From Euryarchaeota archaeon UBA28 (GTDB lineage: Archaea; Thermoplasmatota; Poseidoniia; Poseidoniales; Thalassarchaeaceae): DNA of 16,225 nucleotides. Below are positions 8,617 to 16,225 of this stretch, piece by piece. Where the stretch lies: assembly GCA_002501605.1 (NCBI GenBank), contig DANW01000009.1, positions 1 to 16,225 of the forward strand. Direction: 5' to 3'. Under the pieces are notes generated by a model. That model saw nothing but the letters and a program-made list of their open reading frames with translations. It was not told the origin of the DNA and searched no databases. Position numbers and translations under genes: made by a program. Positions within the stretch are counted from its first letter, which is position 1; every line of letters starts with the position of its first letter.

Positions 8617-8634
8617 ACTCCTGTCACGGGGAGT
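8617..8634 (+). promoter_or_regulatory. Inverted repeat over the Shine-Dalgarno of the protease gene
   Basis: ACTCC (8617-8621) can pair with GGAGT (8630-8634) across an 8-base loop. The right arm contains the GGGGAG ribosome binding site, five bases before the ATG at 8639. The stem is only five pairs, so it is weaker than the one at 3610-3624, but it has the same logic. No TATA-like element stands out in this 54-base gap, so the gene is probably read through from upstream. Confidence 0.35.
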
Positions 8635-8638
8635 TCTG

Positions 8639-11600
8639 ATGACAAAGCGAGCTGCAGTCGTGGTACTAGCCGTGCTCCTCCTGTCGTATCTTCCTGCTAT
8701 GGGTGGAGATAGCTCCTCCAAAGAGCCGACACTTTCGGGTTTGGAGATCAATTACGAGAGGATTGAAATTTCCCCCGATCCACGGAGTATAAGGGATTTA
8801 GGGGCACCATCCGTTTCACAGGGCTCAGAAGAAACTCGACAGGTTCTCGCACATTCCACAATAGGAACGTACACACAAAATGGTTTGATTCCAAGTGAAT
8901 TCATGGACGAGTCTCTCTCAATCCCAAGAGTAGATCTGGCAGTTGCACTGATTGACGGAAATACAGGACTTTGGGACTCGAGAATGGATGTACTCCAGTT
9001 GGGGGACATAAGCATCCGTTCTACAATCCCTCCCTCAGGTTTCTTGGTGCAAGGAACTGAGAATGCTCTCACGGAACTGGAGTCACTAGAGTCAATTACC
9101 TCCGTACATGAGGTTCCGAGTGGACTCTTAATTCATCCATCACTAAGGTTCCCCACTCAGTCCCAAGAACTGATGGTCGAGGTTATCGGGTGGAAGGGAG
9201 ATGACATGTCCCGCCTGAAAAATCCAGGATTAGGACTACAGGACTCCATTGAAGCCGTTATGGGCTATCTCACAGAGCCTTGGTCTCCGGAACCAGGAGT
9301 AATTTGGGGATCGACAAACTTCGCCAATATCTCACGCATAGTAGCACATTCATCTGTATCTTATATCTCGCCTCTTCCAATCCTTACTCTGCACAACGAC
9401 CAGGCAAGAATAAACATGGGAATAAACACGGTAGAGAACGCATTCATAACAGGCCTAAATGGTAGTGGTCAGATCGTCGCAGTGGGCGATTCGGGACTCG
9501 ATGGAGACCACGGAGACTTCACTGGAAGGCTAGCAGGGGTTACTTCCGTGACCCCCGGGGACTCATCAACCGCTGATCCAAGTGATGGTCATGGGACGCA
9601 CGTTGCGTGTACAGTTCTTGGATCAGGATTTAGGAGCAATGGTGGATACCAAGGGGTTGCACCAGAGGCTGAATTATACTTTCAGGCAATGGAGGATGAT
9701 GATTCAGGAGCTCTCTATAGCTATGGGATCAACTCTATGCTAAATTCTGCATATAACGCTGGAGCCAGGATCCATACCAATAGTTGGGGCTCTCAAAGTG
9801 GTTTTGGGGGCTACTCTACACAATCAGAAGATGCCGACGATAGAACATCCACTTGGGATCAGTATTGGTCTTACGACGGTATGACAGTACTATTTGCGGC
9901 TGGCAATGAAAGGGACGATGGAGTATCTTCTCCGGGAACTGCAAAGAATGTTATCACTGTTGGCGGTCACAAGAACAGATACAGCGGCGCACCAGACGAG
10001 ATGTACTACTGGAGCAGTAGGGGGCCCACCGATGATGGCCGAATAAAACCTGATCTAGTTGCTCCCGGGGATTACGTGCGCTCATGTAAAGCACAGGAAG
10101 CCAGCTCCGCTGGAGGGTCGTGGTCTAACACTTGGTATATGGAATACAGTGGAACCTCGATGGCCACACCAGCCGCAGCTGGTTCTTCAGCCCTAGTCAG
10201 AGAGTATCTAACCGAAGTGATTGGGAGACAGGCCCCTCAGGGATCATTGGTAAAGGCTCTTCTGATCCTTGGAGCCAAGGATATGGGGGCCAGAGATATC
10301 CCGAACGACGATGAAGGATGGGGAAGGATAGATTTGGTTCAGTCCCTAATACCAGAGGGGGAAGTGGGGATCTTCGTTGATGACCGATCTAGAATCAGGA
10401 GTGGCGAGGTAGTTGAGTACACCTTTGATGTAAATTCGCCCGGCAATGAGTTCAAGGCAGTGCTAACCTGGTCCGATTATCCAGGTTCTTCCAGCTCTAC
10501 CGTTCAATTGAGGAACGATCTGGACTTAGAGGTAATCTCTCCCGATGGTACCACCTACAAGGGCAACGTATTCACTAACGGCAGATCCACCCAAGGAGGC
10601 AGTAAAGACTCTGTCAACAACGTCGAGGTTGTCGCATTGGACAGCACCGCCCAGGGAATATGGACAATCAGAGTAAAGGACTCGCAACATGGCGGTTCTC
10701 GCACATGGCAACCATTCTCTATTGCTGTAAGGGGGCACAATGTTAACGATCTAAGCCCGGACCCTACATTCGTTCCGGATTCAATGATTGTTTCCACTCC
10801 AATACCCCAAGTGGGTGAAGAAGTTCAGGTAACGGTCTCGGTGAAGAATCTCGGAGCAGGCTCCGCAATTGATTTTCCAGTGATGGCCAGAGTTAACTCA
10901 GCTCTCCTTGGTGAGCAATTAATCTCACTCCCCCCCGGGGAGACCGATGATTTAGTTTGGTCATGGACCCCTGATTCCGAGGGAGACACGTCATTCGAAT
11001 TCTTCATAGATCCAAACAATCAATTCGATGAGATGTCGGAATCAAACAACTACTTCGGTGAAATAGTCATTGTAAGCGCTCCAGGGGTCAGGGTTTCCGC
11101 TGTTGAGGACACCGTCACTCTAGTGGATGCGTCTACTACAACTTCAACCTGGGACCTAACTCTCACAAACACTGCTCTCTTTGAGACCAACGCCACTATC
11201 TCGGTATCTGAACCGACCAGAGTGCAGGATGGAACGCAGTTCGGATGGTTCCAATCATTTACCTCAAACACATTCAATCTGATGCCCACTGAGGAAGTAT
11301 CTGTTGGTATGACGATGGTTCACCCGGCACCTCCTCCACCAGGAATCTACTCGATGACACTCTCTGGCTACGACGTTGAGAATGATATCCTGTCGGAGAC
11401 ATTACTCTACTTTGAGGTCCCTGTGCTCTCTGGTGCGAACGTCCAATTACTGAACGAACAGATTCTCGTCAGCCCCTTTGAGGCTACAAACACTCAGATC
11501 ACTATCCTGAATGAGGGAAACGGCGCCCAGTCCTATGACGTAGAATTGGTGTCTCCCGCTGGATGGCATCTAGGGCTTGACTCAATAGGTGCATTCGAAG

Positions 11601-13117
11601 GCTCTTCCCATGGTTCTACAGGGACTCTGCAAAAGCAATCAAGCAAGACAATAGACATCACAATTAACCCGCCAGGCGCGATGATACCAGAGGGTACCAC
11701 TTTCGAAGCGGCGATAATTGTACACTCCAGAGTCAGCCCCATTTCTTGGACTCAAGATATATTCTTGATAGTGGGACCAGTTGACGACTTCTCTCTGTCC
11801 CCACAATCAGGAGGAGTAATTTCAGAAATCGCCCCAGATGCGCTCTTGGAGATTGAGTTCTCAATTCAGAATTCAGGAAATAGAGACTGGGACCTGACTC
11901 CATACCTCATGGCATCTCCCGGTGGCTGGAACGTTGTTGAAATAGATCCTCTGACGGTGCCAGCAGGACAATCTGTAAATTGGGCAATAATACTACAAGG
12001 AAATGGACTAGCTACCGGTGGTCTGATTCAAATTCGTATGGCAACTCCAGATGGTTTCAAGATTGACTGGAACACGACAATAGAGGTCCTATCGGCAGCC
12101 TCTCCAAGGATTTCCTTCCATCAAATATACCTCCCAGATGGATCTTCCTCCGACGAAATCTTGGGAGTGGGAGAACATCCCGTTGGTGACCCTGGGTTTG
12201 ATTTACACTGGATGGTCTGGAATGAGGGAGCTGGAGTATGGAGGCCGACAACAACGATGCAACTTCCAGCACAAGATTGGTCATATGATTGCAAATCTCC
12301 TTCATCTCTTGCACCGGGAGAATCAGATATTGTAGAGTGCCTCGTAGTCATTCCAGATGATGAACCAGCCGGAACTGAACCAACAATCTCGCTAATAATG
12401 GAAGGTGATGGTATTGAAATTAGCGACACTAAGTCTCTCTTGGTTGAAGAATCTCCGAGATTATCATGGACACTAAACTCGGAGCCCATTGCCCATGAGG
12501 GCTATAAATCAACATACAGAATCGATGTTACTAATACCGGAAACTCGGATATTTCACATACTTTTGATGTAGATGCCCCCGACTCATGGGACGCCAGGAC
12601 TACTGATGGAGTTAGAGTCGTACTTGCACCTGGGGAATCACGGGGAATGATTCTGGAATTCACACCCGGAGACCAAGACGCCACGATTTCCATAAATCTA
12701 ATCAATGCCGAAAATGTGGAGGGGTCTGCCTTTGAAATACAGGTAGATGTAATGCCGTCACTCGGGAGTGACTCAAATCTGGGATCATACCTACCCTTAA
12801 TTCTGGGTACTTTGCTTATTGCTGTACTATCCGGATTGGGTACATTTGTTTATGTTAAGACCAATGGAAACCCATCAAGCATAATCAGGAGCAGGTCAAC
12901 TACTAGAAAGAGGACAGCTCTGCAAACCGACGAATTAACCAGTAGTGGAATTCCCTGTTGGATATGTAGCACCGATGTCATTGTGGGTGATGCATGGGCA
13001 TGCTCGGTTTGCGGGGCCAGGTATCACAAGGCCAACCAGATCTCTGGGTGTGACATTGTTTCAATGGGCCGATGCCTGCATTGCGATGCCGATGTCGAAG
13101 AACTAGTTGAGGCTTGA
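8639..13117 (+). CDS. Membrane-anchored subtilase (S8, KP-43-like) with cytoplasmic RING/PHD-like zinc finger
   Basis: A 1492-residue serine protease acting outside the cell. Order: signal peptide (1-22); a long propeptide to about 270 resembling KP-43-type subtilases; catalytic domain about 271-570 with Asp284 (GDSGLD), His318 (DGHGTHVA), oxyanion Asn423 (AAGNE) and Ser507 (SGTSMATP); a KP-43-type beta-barrel 577-700 (NDLDLEV 626-632, NNVE 660-663); a CARDB-like domain about 705-812; several Ig/NEW3-type modules to about 1375; a membrane span 1384-1406; a basic linker (RSRSTTRKR); and a C-terminal finger with C1440, C1443, C1455, C1458, H1463, C1471, C1479 and C1482. That spacing (C4HC3) is RING/PHD-like, close to the small prokaryotic RING fingers with a CxxCGxxYH core. 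The catalytic set is intact, so activity is expected. Surface S8 proteases suit a protein-degrading marine heterotroph. The finger's side is inferred from topology and adjacent basic residues. Confidence 0.93.
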   Translation: MTKRAAVVVLAVLLLSYLPAMGGDSSSKEPTLSGLEINYERIEISPDPRSIRDLGAPSVSQGSEETRQVLAHSTIGTYTQNGLIPSEFMDESLSIPRVDLAVALIDGNTGLWDSRMDVLQLGDISIRSTIPPSGFLVQGTENALTELESLESITSVHEVPSGLLIHPSLRFPTQSQELMVEVIGWKGDDMSRLKNPGLGLQDSIEAVMGYLTEPWSPEPGVIWGSTNFANISRIVAHSSVSYISPLPILTLHNDQARINMGINTVENAFITGLNGSGQIVAVGDSGLDGDHGDFTGRLAGVTSVTPGDSSTADPSDGHGTHVACTVLGSGFRSNGGYQGVAPEAELYFQAMEDDDSGALYSYGINSMLNSAYNAGARIHTNSWGSQSGFGGYSTQSEDADDRTSTWDQYWSYDGMTVLFAAGNERDDGVSSPGTAKNVITVGGHKNRYSGAPDEMYYWSSRGPTDDGRIKPDLVAPGDYVRSCKAQEASSAGGSWSNTWYMEYSGTSMATPAAAGSSALVREYLTEVIGRQAPQGSLVKALLILGAKDMGARDIPNDDEGWGRIDLVQSLIPEGEVGIFVDDRSRIRSGEVVEYTFDVNSPGNEFKAVLTWSDYPGSSSSTVQLRNDLDLEVISPDGTTYKGNVFTNGRSTQGGSKDSVNNVEVVALDSTAQGIWTIRVKDSQHGGSRTWQPFSIAVRGHNVNDLSPDPTFVPDSMIVSTPIPQVGEEVQVTVSVKNLGAGSAIDFPVMARVNSALLGEQLISLPPGETDDLVWSWTPDSEGDTSFEFFIDPNNQFDEMSESNNYFGEIVIVSAPGVRVSAVEDTVTLVDASTTTSTWDLTLTNTALFETNATISVSEPTRVQDGTQFGWFQSFTSNTFNLMPTEEVSVGMTMVHPAPPPPGIYSMTLSGYDVENDILSETLLYFEVPVLSGANVQLLNEQILVSPFEATNTQITILNEGNGAQSYDVELVSPAGWHLGLDSIGAFEGSSHGSTGTLQKQSSKTIDITINPPGAMIPEGTTFEAAIIVHSRVSPISWTQDIFLIVGPVDDFSLSPQSGGVISEIAPDALLEIEFSIQNSGNRDWDLTPYLMASPGGWNVVEIDPLTVPAGQSVNWAIILQGNGLATGGLIQIRMATPDGFKIDWNTTIEVLSAASPRISFHQIYLPDGSSSDEILGVGEHPVGDPGFDLHWMVWNEGAGVWRPTTTMQLPAQDWSYDCKSPSSLAPGESDIVECLVVIPDDEPAGTEPTISLIMEGDGIEISDTKSLLVEESPRLSWTLNSEPIAHEGYKSTYRIDVTNTGNSDISHTFDVDAPDSWDARTTDGVRVVLAPGESRGMILEFTPGDQDATISINLINAENVEGSAFEIQVDVMPSLGSDSNLGSYLPLILGTLLIAVLSGLGTFVYVKTNGNPSSIIRSRSTTRKRTALQTDELTSSGIPCWICSTDVIVGDAWACSVCGARYHKANQISGCDIVSMGRCLHCDADVEELVEA

Positions 13118-13149
13118 TAACTGGTCCTAGAGTGAGCAATGGGTGCGAA

Positions 13150-13163
13150 GGCCTTAGAGGGCC
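13150..13163 (+). repeat. Short inverted repeat in the leader of the 896-residue surface gene
   Basis: GGCC-TTAGAG-GGCC can form a 4-bp GC stem. The A/G-rich loop and right arm (AGAGGG) are the nearest Shine-Dalgarno-like sequence but sit about 20 bases before the ATG at 13182, farther than usual. The 8-mer CTTAGAGG here is shared with the palindrome at 3610-3624. Weak on its own. Confidence 0.3.
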
Positions 13164-13181
13164 GGCAGTATCCGAAATGCG

Positions 13182-15872
13182 ATGGACAGCAAGAGTCCCC
13201 TGACGGTCCTTATCGTGATTATGCTCCTTAGCATGTCTGCAACCGTTGTTTCAGCAGATGTGGACATTTCCCTGTCAGCTAACCCCTCATCTGCAGAGGC
13301 TTCTCCAGATGAGGCTGCGGAATACACCATTTTGGTGAGAAATACAGGGGATGACGACGCCGCCGTGTCCTTGAGCACACAGCAAGGCAATGATTGTAAC
13401 GGATTCACATCTACCTTAGAGACGACCTTCGTCCAAGTCGGGTCCCAGTCCTCTGAGCAGGTAACGTTGACTGTCGCCGTAACTGATCAGGCCAGCGGTG
13501 AATGTGAGACAACGGTAAATGCGCAGGGCCAGGTATCCGGGGGGGCTCCAGGAACCCCATCAAATGCAGATGTAACCGTGGTCACTACTGCAGGTGATGG
13601 AGGCGGTCTTTACTCGGTCAGCCTTTCAACAGACGAATCAACAACCAAGAACTATGACGGAGAGGATAACGAAGTCACTTGGGATGTCGACGTTGAGAAC
13701 AACGGGGAACAACAGGCGAATGTACAACTTGAGATGACGTCTGACAGTGACTGTGAATCTGATGAATTATCAGCAACTGTTGATCCGTCAGTGCTTCAAC
13801 TTGAGCCAGAGGATCAGCAAGAAGTTACTGTCACGATTGATATGCCAAATGGCGCGGAAACCGATGCAGGCTCACATTGTTTCATATTAAAGGCAACAGT
13901 CACTAACGATCCGAATGCCGCCGACCAAGCTGAAGATAACCTGACCCTCAGCCTCAATGTCCCTGAAATAAAGGAATGCGATGCTTCTCTACAGTACAGC
14001 TCGCATAATCTTGATCCGGGAGAACAGGCATCAAACTCCATTGAAGTCGAGAACATCGGAAACACAGAATGGACAGTCACTGCAAATGCTCAATCTGTAG
14101 ATGGTGAAGATATTTCAGGCTGGGTAGAGTTTGATAGCCCTCGGAGTAAACTGCTAACAGAGCCAGGTTCCTCAGATGATGCCCATACTTTCACCTTCGA
14201 TGTGACACCCGATGACTCTCTTGAAGCTGGAACCCAAGTTGCCATAGGAATACAGGGAAGGGCCGGCTCTGAGATTGGCTGTGAGAAGATACTCACCGTG
14301 ACCGTCGGACAGGAATTTGGCGCTTCTATGGCGCTGAGCAAGTCGACTCTTTCAAATGTAGAGCCCGGAACCTCAGGAACTCTCTCAATCCAGATTACAA
14401 ATCAAGGCAATGGTCAGGAAACCATGGCTTTGGGAACGTCAGGGGTCCCTCCTGGTTGGCAGGTTTCATTCTCGAAGTCATCGGTAACCCTAGGGAGCTC
14501 TCAGTCGTCCAATAATAAGGAGACTGTAGGGGTAGATGTATTCGTTCCTGAAGACGCCAGTGCTGAATCAGATGCCGTTATCTCATTCACAATCGGAAGA
14601 GGAGGAGGATCAACTCCATATGATTCCAAGGACCTAACAGTATCAGTTGCGCCCAGACATGAAGTCTCAACAAACATGATCTCTGACCAACAGACAGGGA
14701 GGTCCGACCAAATCGTCAAGTTCCCGCTCGTAATAACTAACGAGGGTAATATCAGAGACACATTTAGACTCCAAGCTTGTGATCCCGGGGATCAAACTGG
14801 ATGCGGAAGCCCAATGTGGCAATCATCATTTTCGGACTCTGATGGTAACTCTATCACACAATTAGCCTTAGATCCGGGTCAGTCAACTCAGGTATATCTA
14901 GATGTCTTGGTGGAAGGGGAGGAAGATGCTGACTCGGTACGTGTCCTCGCCAGAATAGCAATCTTCGGCACCAGCGAATCCTCCGAACACACCGTGACAG
15001 TAGTCGTTTCCAACTATAACTACGGAATGGCCGTCTCACCCCAGTCACCAGGAGAGGATCCCAGTCAGATGGATGTAGTACTTCCTCCTGGTGGGACATT
15101 ATCTACCTATTTCTGGATAGATAATACCGGAGACTACCCCGCAGGAGACACCGCAGTGGTAACTATCACAGGACTTGAGTCATCGGTTACCAGGAGTATC
15201 TTTGTAGAAGGAGTCAAGATTGACAATTCCATTCAAATTCCGAGAGATGGTAGGATACTCATAGAGGTGCAGATGGAAGTCATGGAGGGAGTGTCTAATG
15301 GAGTATCAGGCATAATCAAGGTTTCAGCAGCCTCAGAGAGAAACGCGGCTCAGATCACCTCGGTGGACGTAATGATTCAAGTAATGACCATACATGATAT
15401 CATATTCACATTGGAGGGCGAGGACGAGCAAACAGTGAACTATCCAGAAAAGGCCATTTTCTCGTTGTTTGTGACAAATAATGGCAATGTCATCGAGGAC
15501 ATTGAGATAATCTCTGGAGAGTCTCTAAGAGGATGGACAATAGATATTATTGAGGACGAATTCAAGCTTTCCCCCGGAGAGACCCGAGAGATACAGGTGA
15601 GGGCAACGCCACCATCCCAACTGTTGCAAGACGATTCTTACAGATTCACTGTTATCGCTCAACCAGAGGGCATCCCCGTGGCAGGTCAGCCTGTCGAGCT
15701 CACCGTGAATTCGGTAACATCAGACTCATTCCTAAACCTCTCGAAAGAGATGCAGGATATCCTCGTGTATGGGCTAACCGGATTTGGCGGGTTGCTTGTA
15801 ATCGTGCTTTTTATGCGTTCCAGGTCAGAAAACAAGAGGATAGCCCGAGCCTTGGAACAGGATGAGTCTTAG
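13182..15872 (+). CDS. C-terminally anchored surface protein with tandem Ig/NEW3-type modules and paired cysteines
   Basis: The 896-residue protein has a signal peptide (1-25, cleavage after VVSA). A string of beta-sandwich modules follows, with repeated signatures of NEW3/CARDB-type domains: a strand with N-x-G (RNTGDDD, ENNGEQQ, ENIGNTE, TNQGNGQ, TNEGNIR, TNNGNVI), then a P-G or P-E turn before the last strands (LDPGE, VEPGTSG, LDPGQS, LSPGET). The eight cysteines fall in sequential pairs, 72/108, 191/233, 266/367 and 533/541, all in the N-terminal two thirds, suggesting disulfides outside the cell. A membrane span covers about 860-878, followed by a short charged tail. I see no enzyme motif. 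It resembles the Ig part of the protease upstream and may be a cell-surface scaffold or partner. The gap of 64 bases suggests cotranscription with the protease. The ATG at 13182 is used; an ATG four bases upstream is out of frame. Confidence 0.87.
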   Translation: MDSKSPLTVLIVIMLLSMSATVVSADVDISLSANPSSAEASPDEAAEYTILVRNTGDDDAAVSLSTQQGNDCNGFTSTLETTFVQVGSQSSEQVTLTVAVTDQASGECETTVNAQGQVSGGAPGTPSNADVTVVTTAGDGGGLYSVSLSTDESTTKNYDGEDNEVTWDVDVENNGEQQANVQLEMTSDSDCESDELSATVDPSVLQLEPEDQQEVTVTIDMPNGAETDAGSHCFILKATVTNDPNAADQAEDNLTLSLNVPEIKECDASLQYSSHNLDPGEQASNSIEVENIGNTEWTVTANAQSVDGEDISGWVEFDSPRSKLLTEPGSSDDAHTFTFDVTPDDSLEAGTQVAIGIQGRAGSEIGCEKILTVTVGQEFGASMALSKSTLSNVEPGTSGTLSIQITNQGNGQETMALGTSGVPPGWQVSFSKSSVTLGSSQSSNNKETVGVDVFVPEDASAESDAVISFTIGRGGGSTPYDSKDLTVSVAPRHEVSTNMISDQQTGRSDQIVKFPLVITNEGNIRDTFRLQACDPGDQTGCGSPMWQSSFSDSDGNSITQLALDPGQSTQVYLDVLVEGEEDADSVRVLARIAIFGTSESSEHTVTVVVSNYNYGMAVSPQSPGEDPSQMDVVLPPGGTLSTYFWIDNTGDYPAGDTAVVTITGLESSVTRSIFVEGVKIDNSIQIPRDGRILIEVQMEVMEGVSNGVSGIIKVSAASERNAAQITSVDVMIQVMTIHDIIFTLEGEDEQTVNYPEKAIFSLFVTNNGNVIEDIEIISGESLRGWTIDIIEDEFKLSPGETREIQVRATPPSQLLQDDSYRFTVIAQPEGIPVAGQPVELTVNSVTSDSFLNLSKEMQDILVYGLTGFGGLLVIVLFMRSRSENKRIARALEQDES

Positions 15873-15879
15873 GTGTATA

Positions 15880-15893
15880 GGTGAGTCTTCACC
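15880..15893 (+). repeat. Small hairpin just after the surface-gene stop
   Basis: GGTGA-GTCT-TCACC forms a 5-bp stem with a 4-base loop, eight bases after the stop codon at 15872. Its position suits the 3' end of the surface-gene transcript, but no T-run follows, so a terminator role is weak. Confidence 0.3.
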
Positions 15894-15898
15894 GGATA

Positions 15899-15949
15899 GG
15901 CTTATTGCCGAATTTCAGGTGGCTCACGTCAACGGTCCCTACGGGACCG
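15899..15949 (+). promoter_or_regulatory. nuoA upstream region: weak TATA-like element and perfect dyad
   Basis: CGGTCCC-TAC-GGGACCG at 15933-15949 is a perfect 7-bp inverted repeat with a 3-base loop, ending 13 bases before the nuoA ATG. About 30 bases upstream of the dyad is GGCTTATTGCC (15899-15909), a weak candidate TATA element that would place the transcription start at the edge of the dyad. The dyad could be an operator or a leader hairpin; the T-run needed for a terminator is absent. Confidence 0.45.
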
Positions 15950-15962
15950 GCGGGTGTTTGTG

Positions 15963-16225
15963 ATGTCTACAGTTCCAGAGGCCTATCTTGCGGTCGCTGT
16001 CATGGCCCTCGTTGGGATAGGTTTCCCCGTCATTAGCTTCGTCGGCTCAGGCTTTCTGAGGCCTAGGAAAACCGGGAACGATCCCAACAAATTGAGTTCT
16101 TGGCTTCTTCCCGGCTATGAGACAGACCAATCTCTCTACGTAAGGAGGGAATCCACATATGAGTGCGGTGCCGATCCGATCGGAGATGCTCATATCAATT
16201 TCCATTTCCAGTACTATTGGTACGC
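15963..16225 (+). CDS. nuoA: NADH-quinone oxidoreductase (complex I) subunit A, 5' part
   Basis: The first 87 residues are visible; the gene runs off the window. NuoA is a small membrane subunit of respiratory complex I, next to the quinone site. A first membrane span lies at about 7-28, followed by RPRK and, after a loop, the family signature YECG-x2-P-x-G-x-A (about 66-76) with conserved Cys68, then the start of span 2 (FQYYWYA). The loop between RPRK and YECG is about 30 residues, longer than the roughly 10-15 I expect in this family; the extra part contains a Trp-Leu-Leu-Pro stretch. The ATG is preceded by GGCGGGTG six bases upstream; the in-frame GTG directly before it is an alternative. 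nuoA usually opens the complex I operon, so nuoBCD probably follow. The gap and dyad upstream suggest a transcription unit separate from the surface genes. Confidence 0.93.
   Translation, partial: MSTVPEAYLAVAVMALVGIGFPVISFVGSGFLRPRKTGNDPNKLSSWLLPGYETDQSLYVRRESTYECGADPIGDAHINFHFQYYWY

Noticed and set aside
8639..8710. Lipoprotein signal for the protease
   Set aside because: No cysteine follows the hydrophobic core, so a lipobox is absent; an ordinary signal peptide fits.
15770..15872. PGF-CTERM or LPXTG-type sorting signal at the end of the 896-residue protein
   Set aside because: The end has a membrane span and charged tail, but no PGF or LPxTG motif before it; the protease likewise continues far past its span, so archaeosortase processing is not supported.
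15880..15949. Rho-independent-type terminators
   Set aside because: Both stems lack a following T-run, which archaeal termination relies on.
1..16225. CRISPR arrays, transposases, integrases, att sites
   Set aside because: No regularly spaced direct repeats and no recombinase motifs in any frame; the tRNA end at the left edge shows no repeated copy of its 3' sequence farther in.

Overview
The window looks like a chromosomal piece of a marine Thermoplasmatota archaeon, most likely Candidatus Poseidoniia (Marine Group II) or a close relative. Evidence: an archaeal/eukaryotic-type ribosomal protein L15e, a tRNA 3' end with an encoded CCA, a PRC-barrel protein of archaeal type, respiratory complex I at the right edge, and very large secreted beta-rich proteins including an S8 protease. 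The lineage is inferred; no phylogeny could be run. All recognisable genes are on the + strand and are tightly packed.

Layout. Bases 1-26 are the 3' end of a tRNA, probably tRNA-Tyr. After a 168-base gap come rpl15e (195-782) and a small PRC-barrel gene that overlaps its stop codon. Then follows a cell-surface block of five genes: (i) an 801-residue PKD/Ig-type receptor-like protein with one membrane span, an acidic cytoplasmic tail and a C-terminal zinc ribbon (1141-3546); (ii) a 1464-residue secreted protein of unknown family built from degenerate beta repeats (3630-8024); (iii) a 186-residue single-span membrane protein that overlaps it by one base (8024-8584); (iv) a 1492-residue membrane-anchored subtilase with a KP-43-like beta-barrel, CARDB/Ig-type modules, one membrane span and a cytoplasmic RING/PHD-like zinc finger (8639-13117); (v) an 896-residue Ig/NEW3-type surface protein with four evenly ordered cysteine pairs and a C-terminal anchor (13182-15872). 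The window ends inside nuoA (15963 onward), probably the first gene of a complex I operon.

How the genes may work together. The five surface genes are co-oriented with short gaps. The strongest TATA-like element lies at 3571-3582, before gene (ii), so (ii)-(v) may form one transcription unit. This would be an envelope-associated protein-processing system: a tethered extracellular protease beside large adhesion or scaffold proteins. Two of the anchored proteins, (i) and (iv), end in different cytoplasmic zinc fingers, a layout suggesting communication between the cell surface and the cytoplasm. This functional link is inference from domain layout and gene order.

The intergenic spacers contain inverted repeats. 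Those before the 1464-residue protein and the protease cover their Shine-Dalgarno sequences, and a third precedes nuoA. No CRISPR array, insertion sequence, integrase or frameshifted gene was seen.
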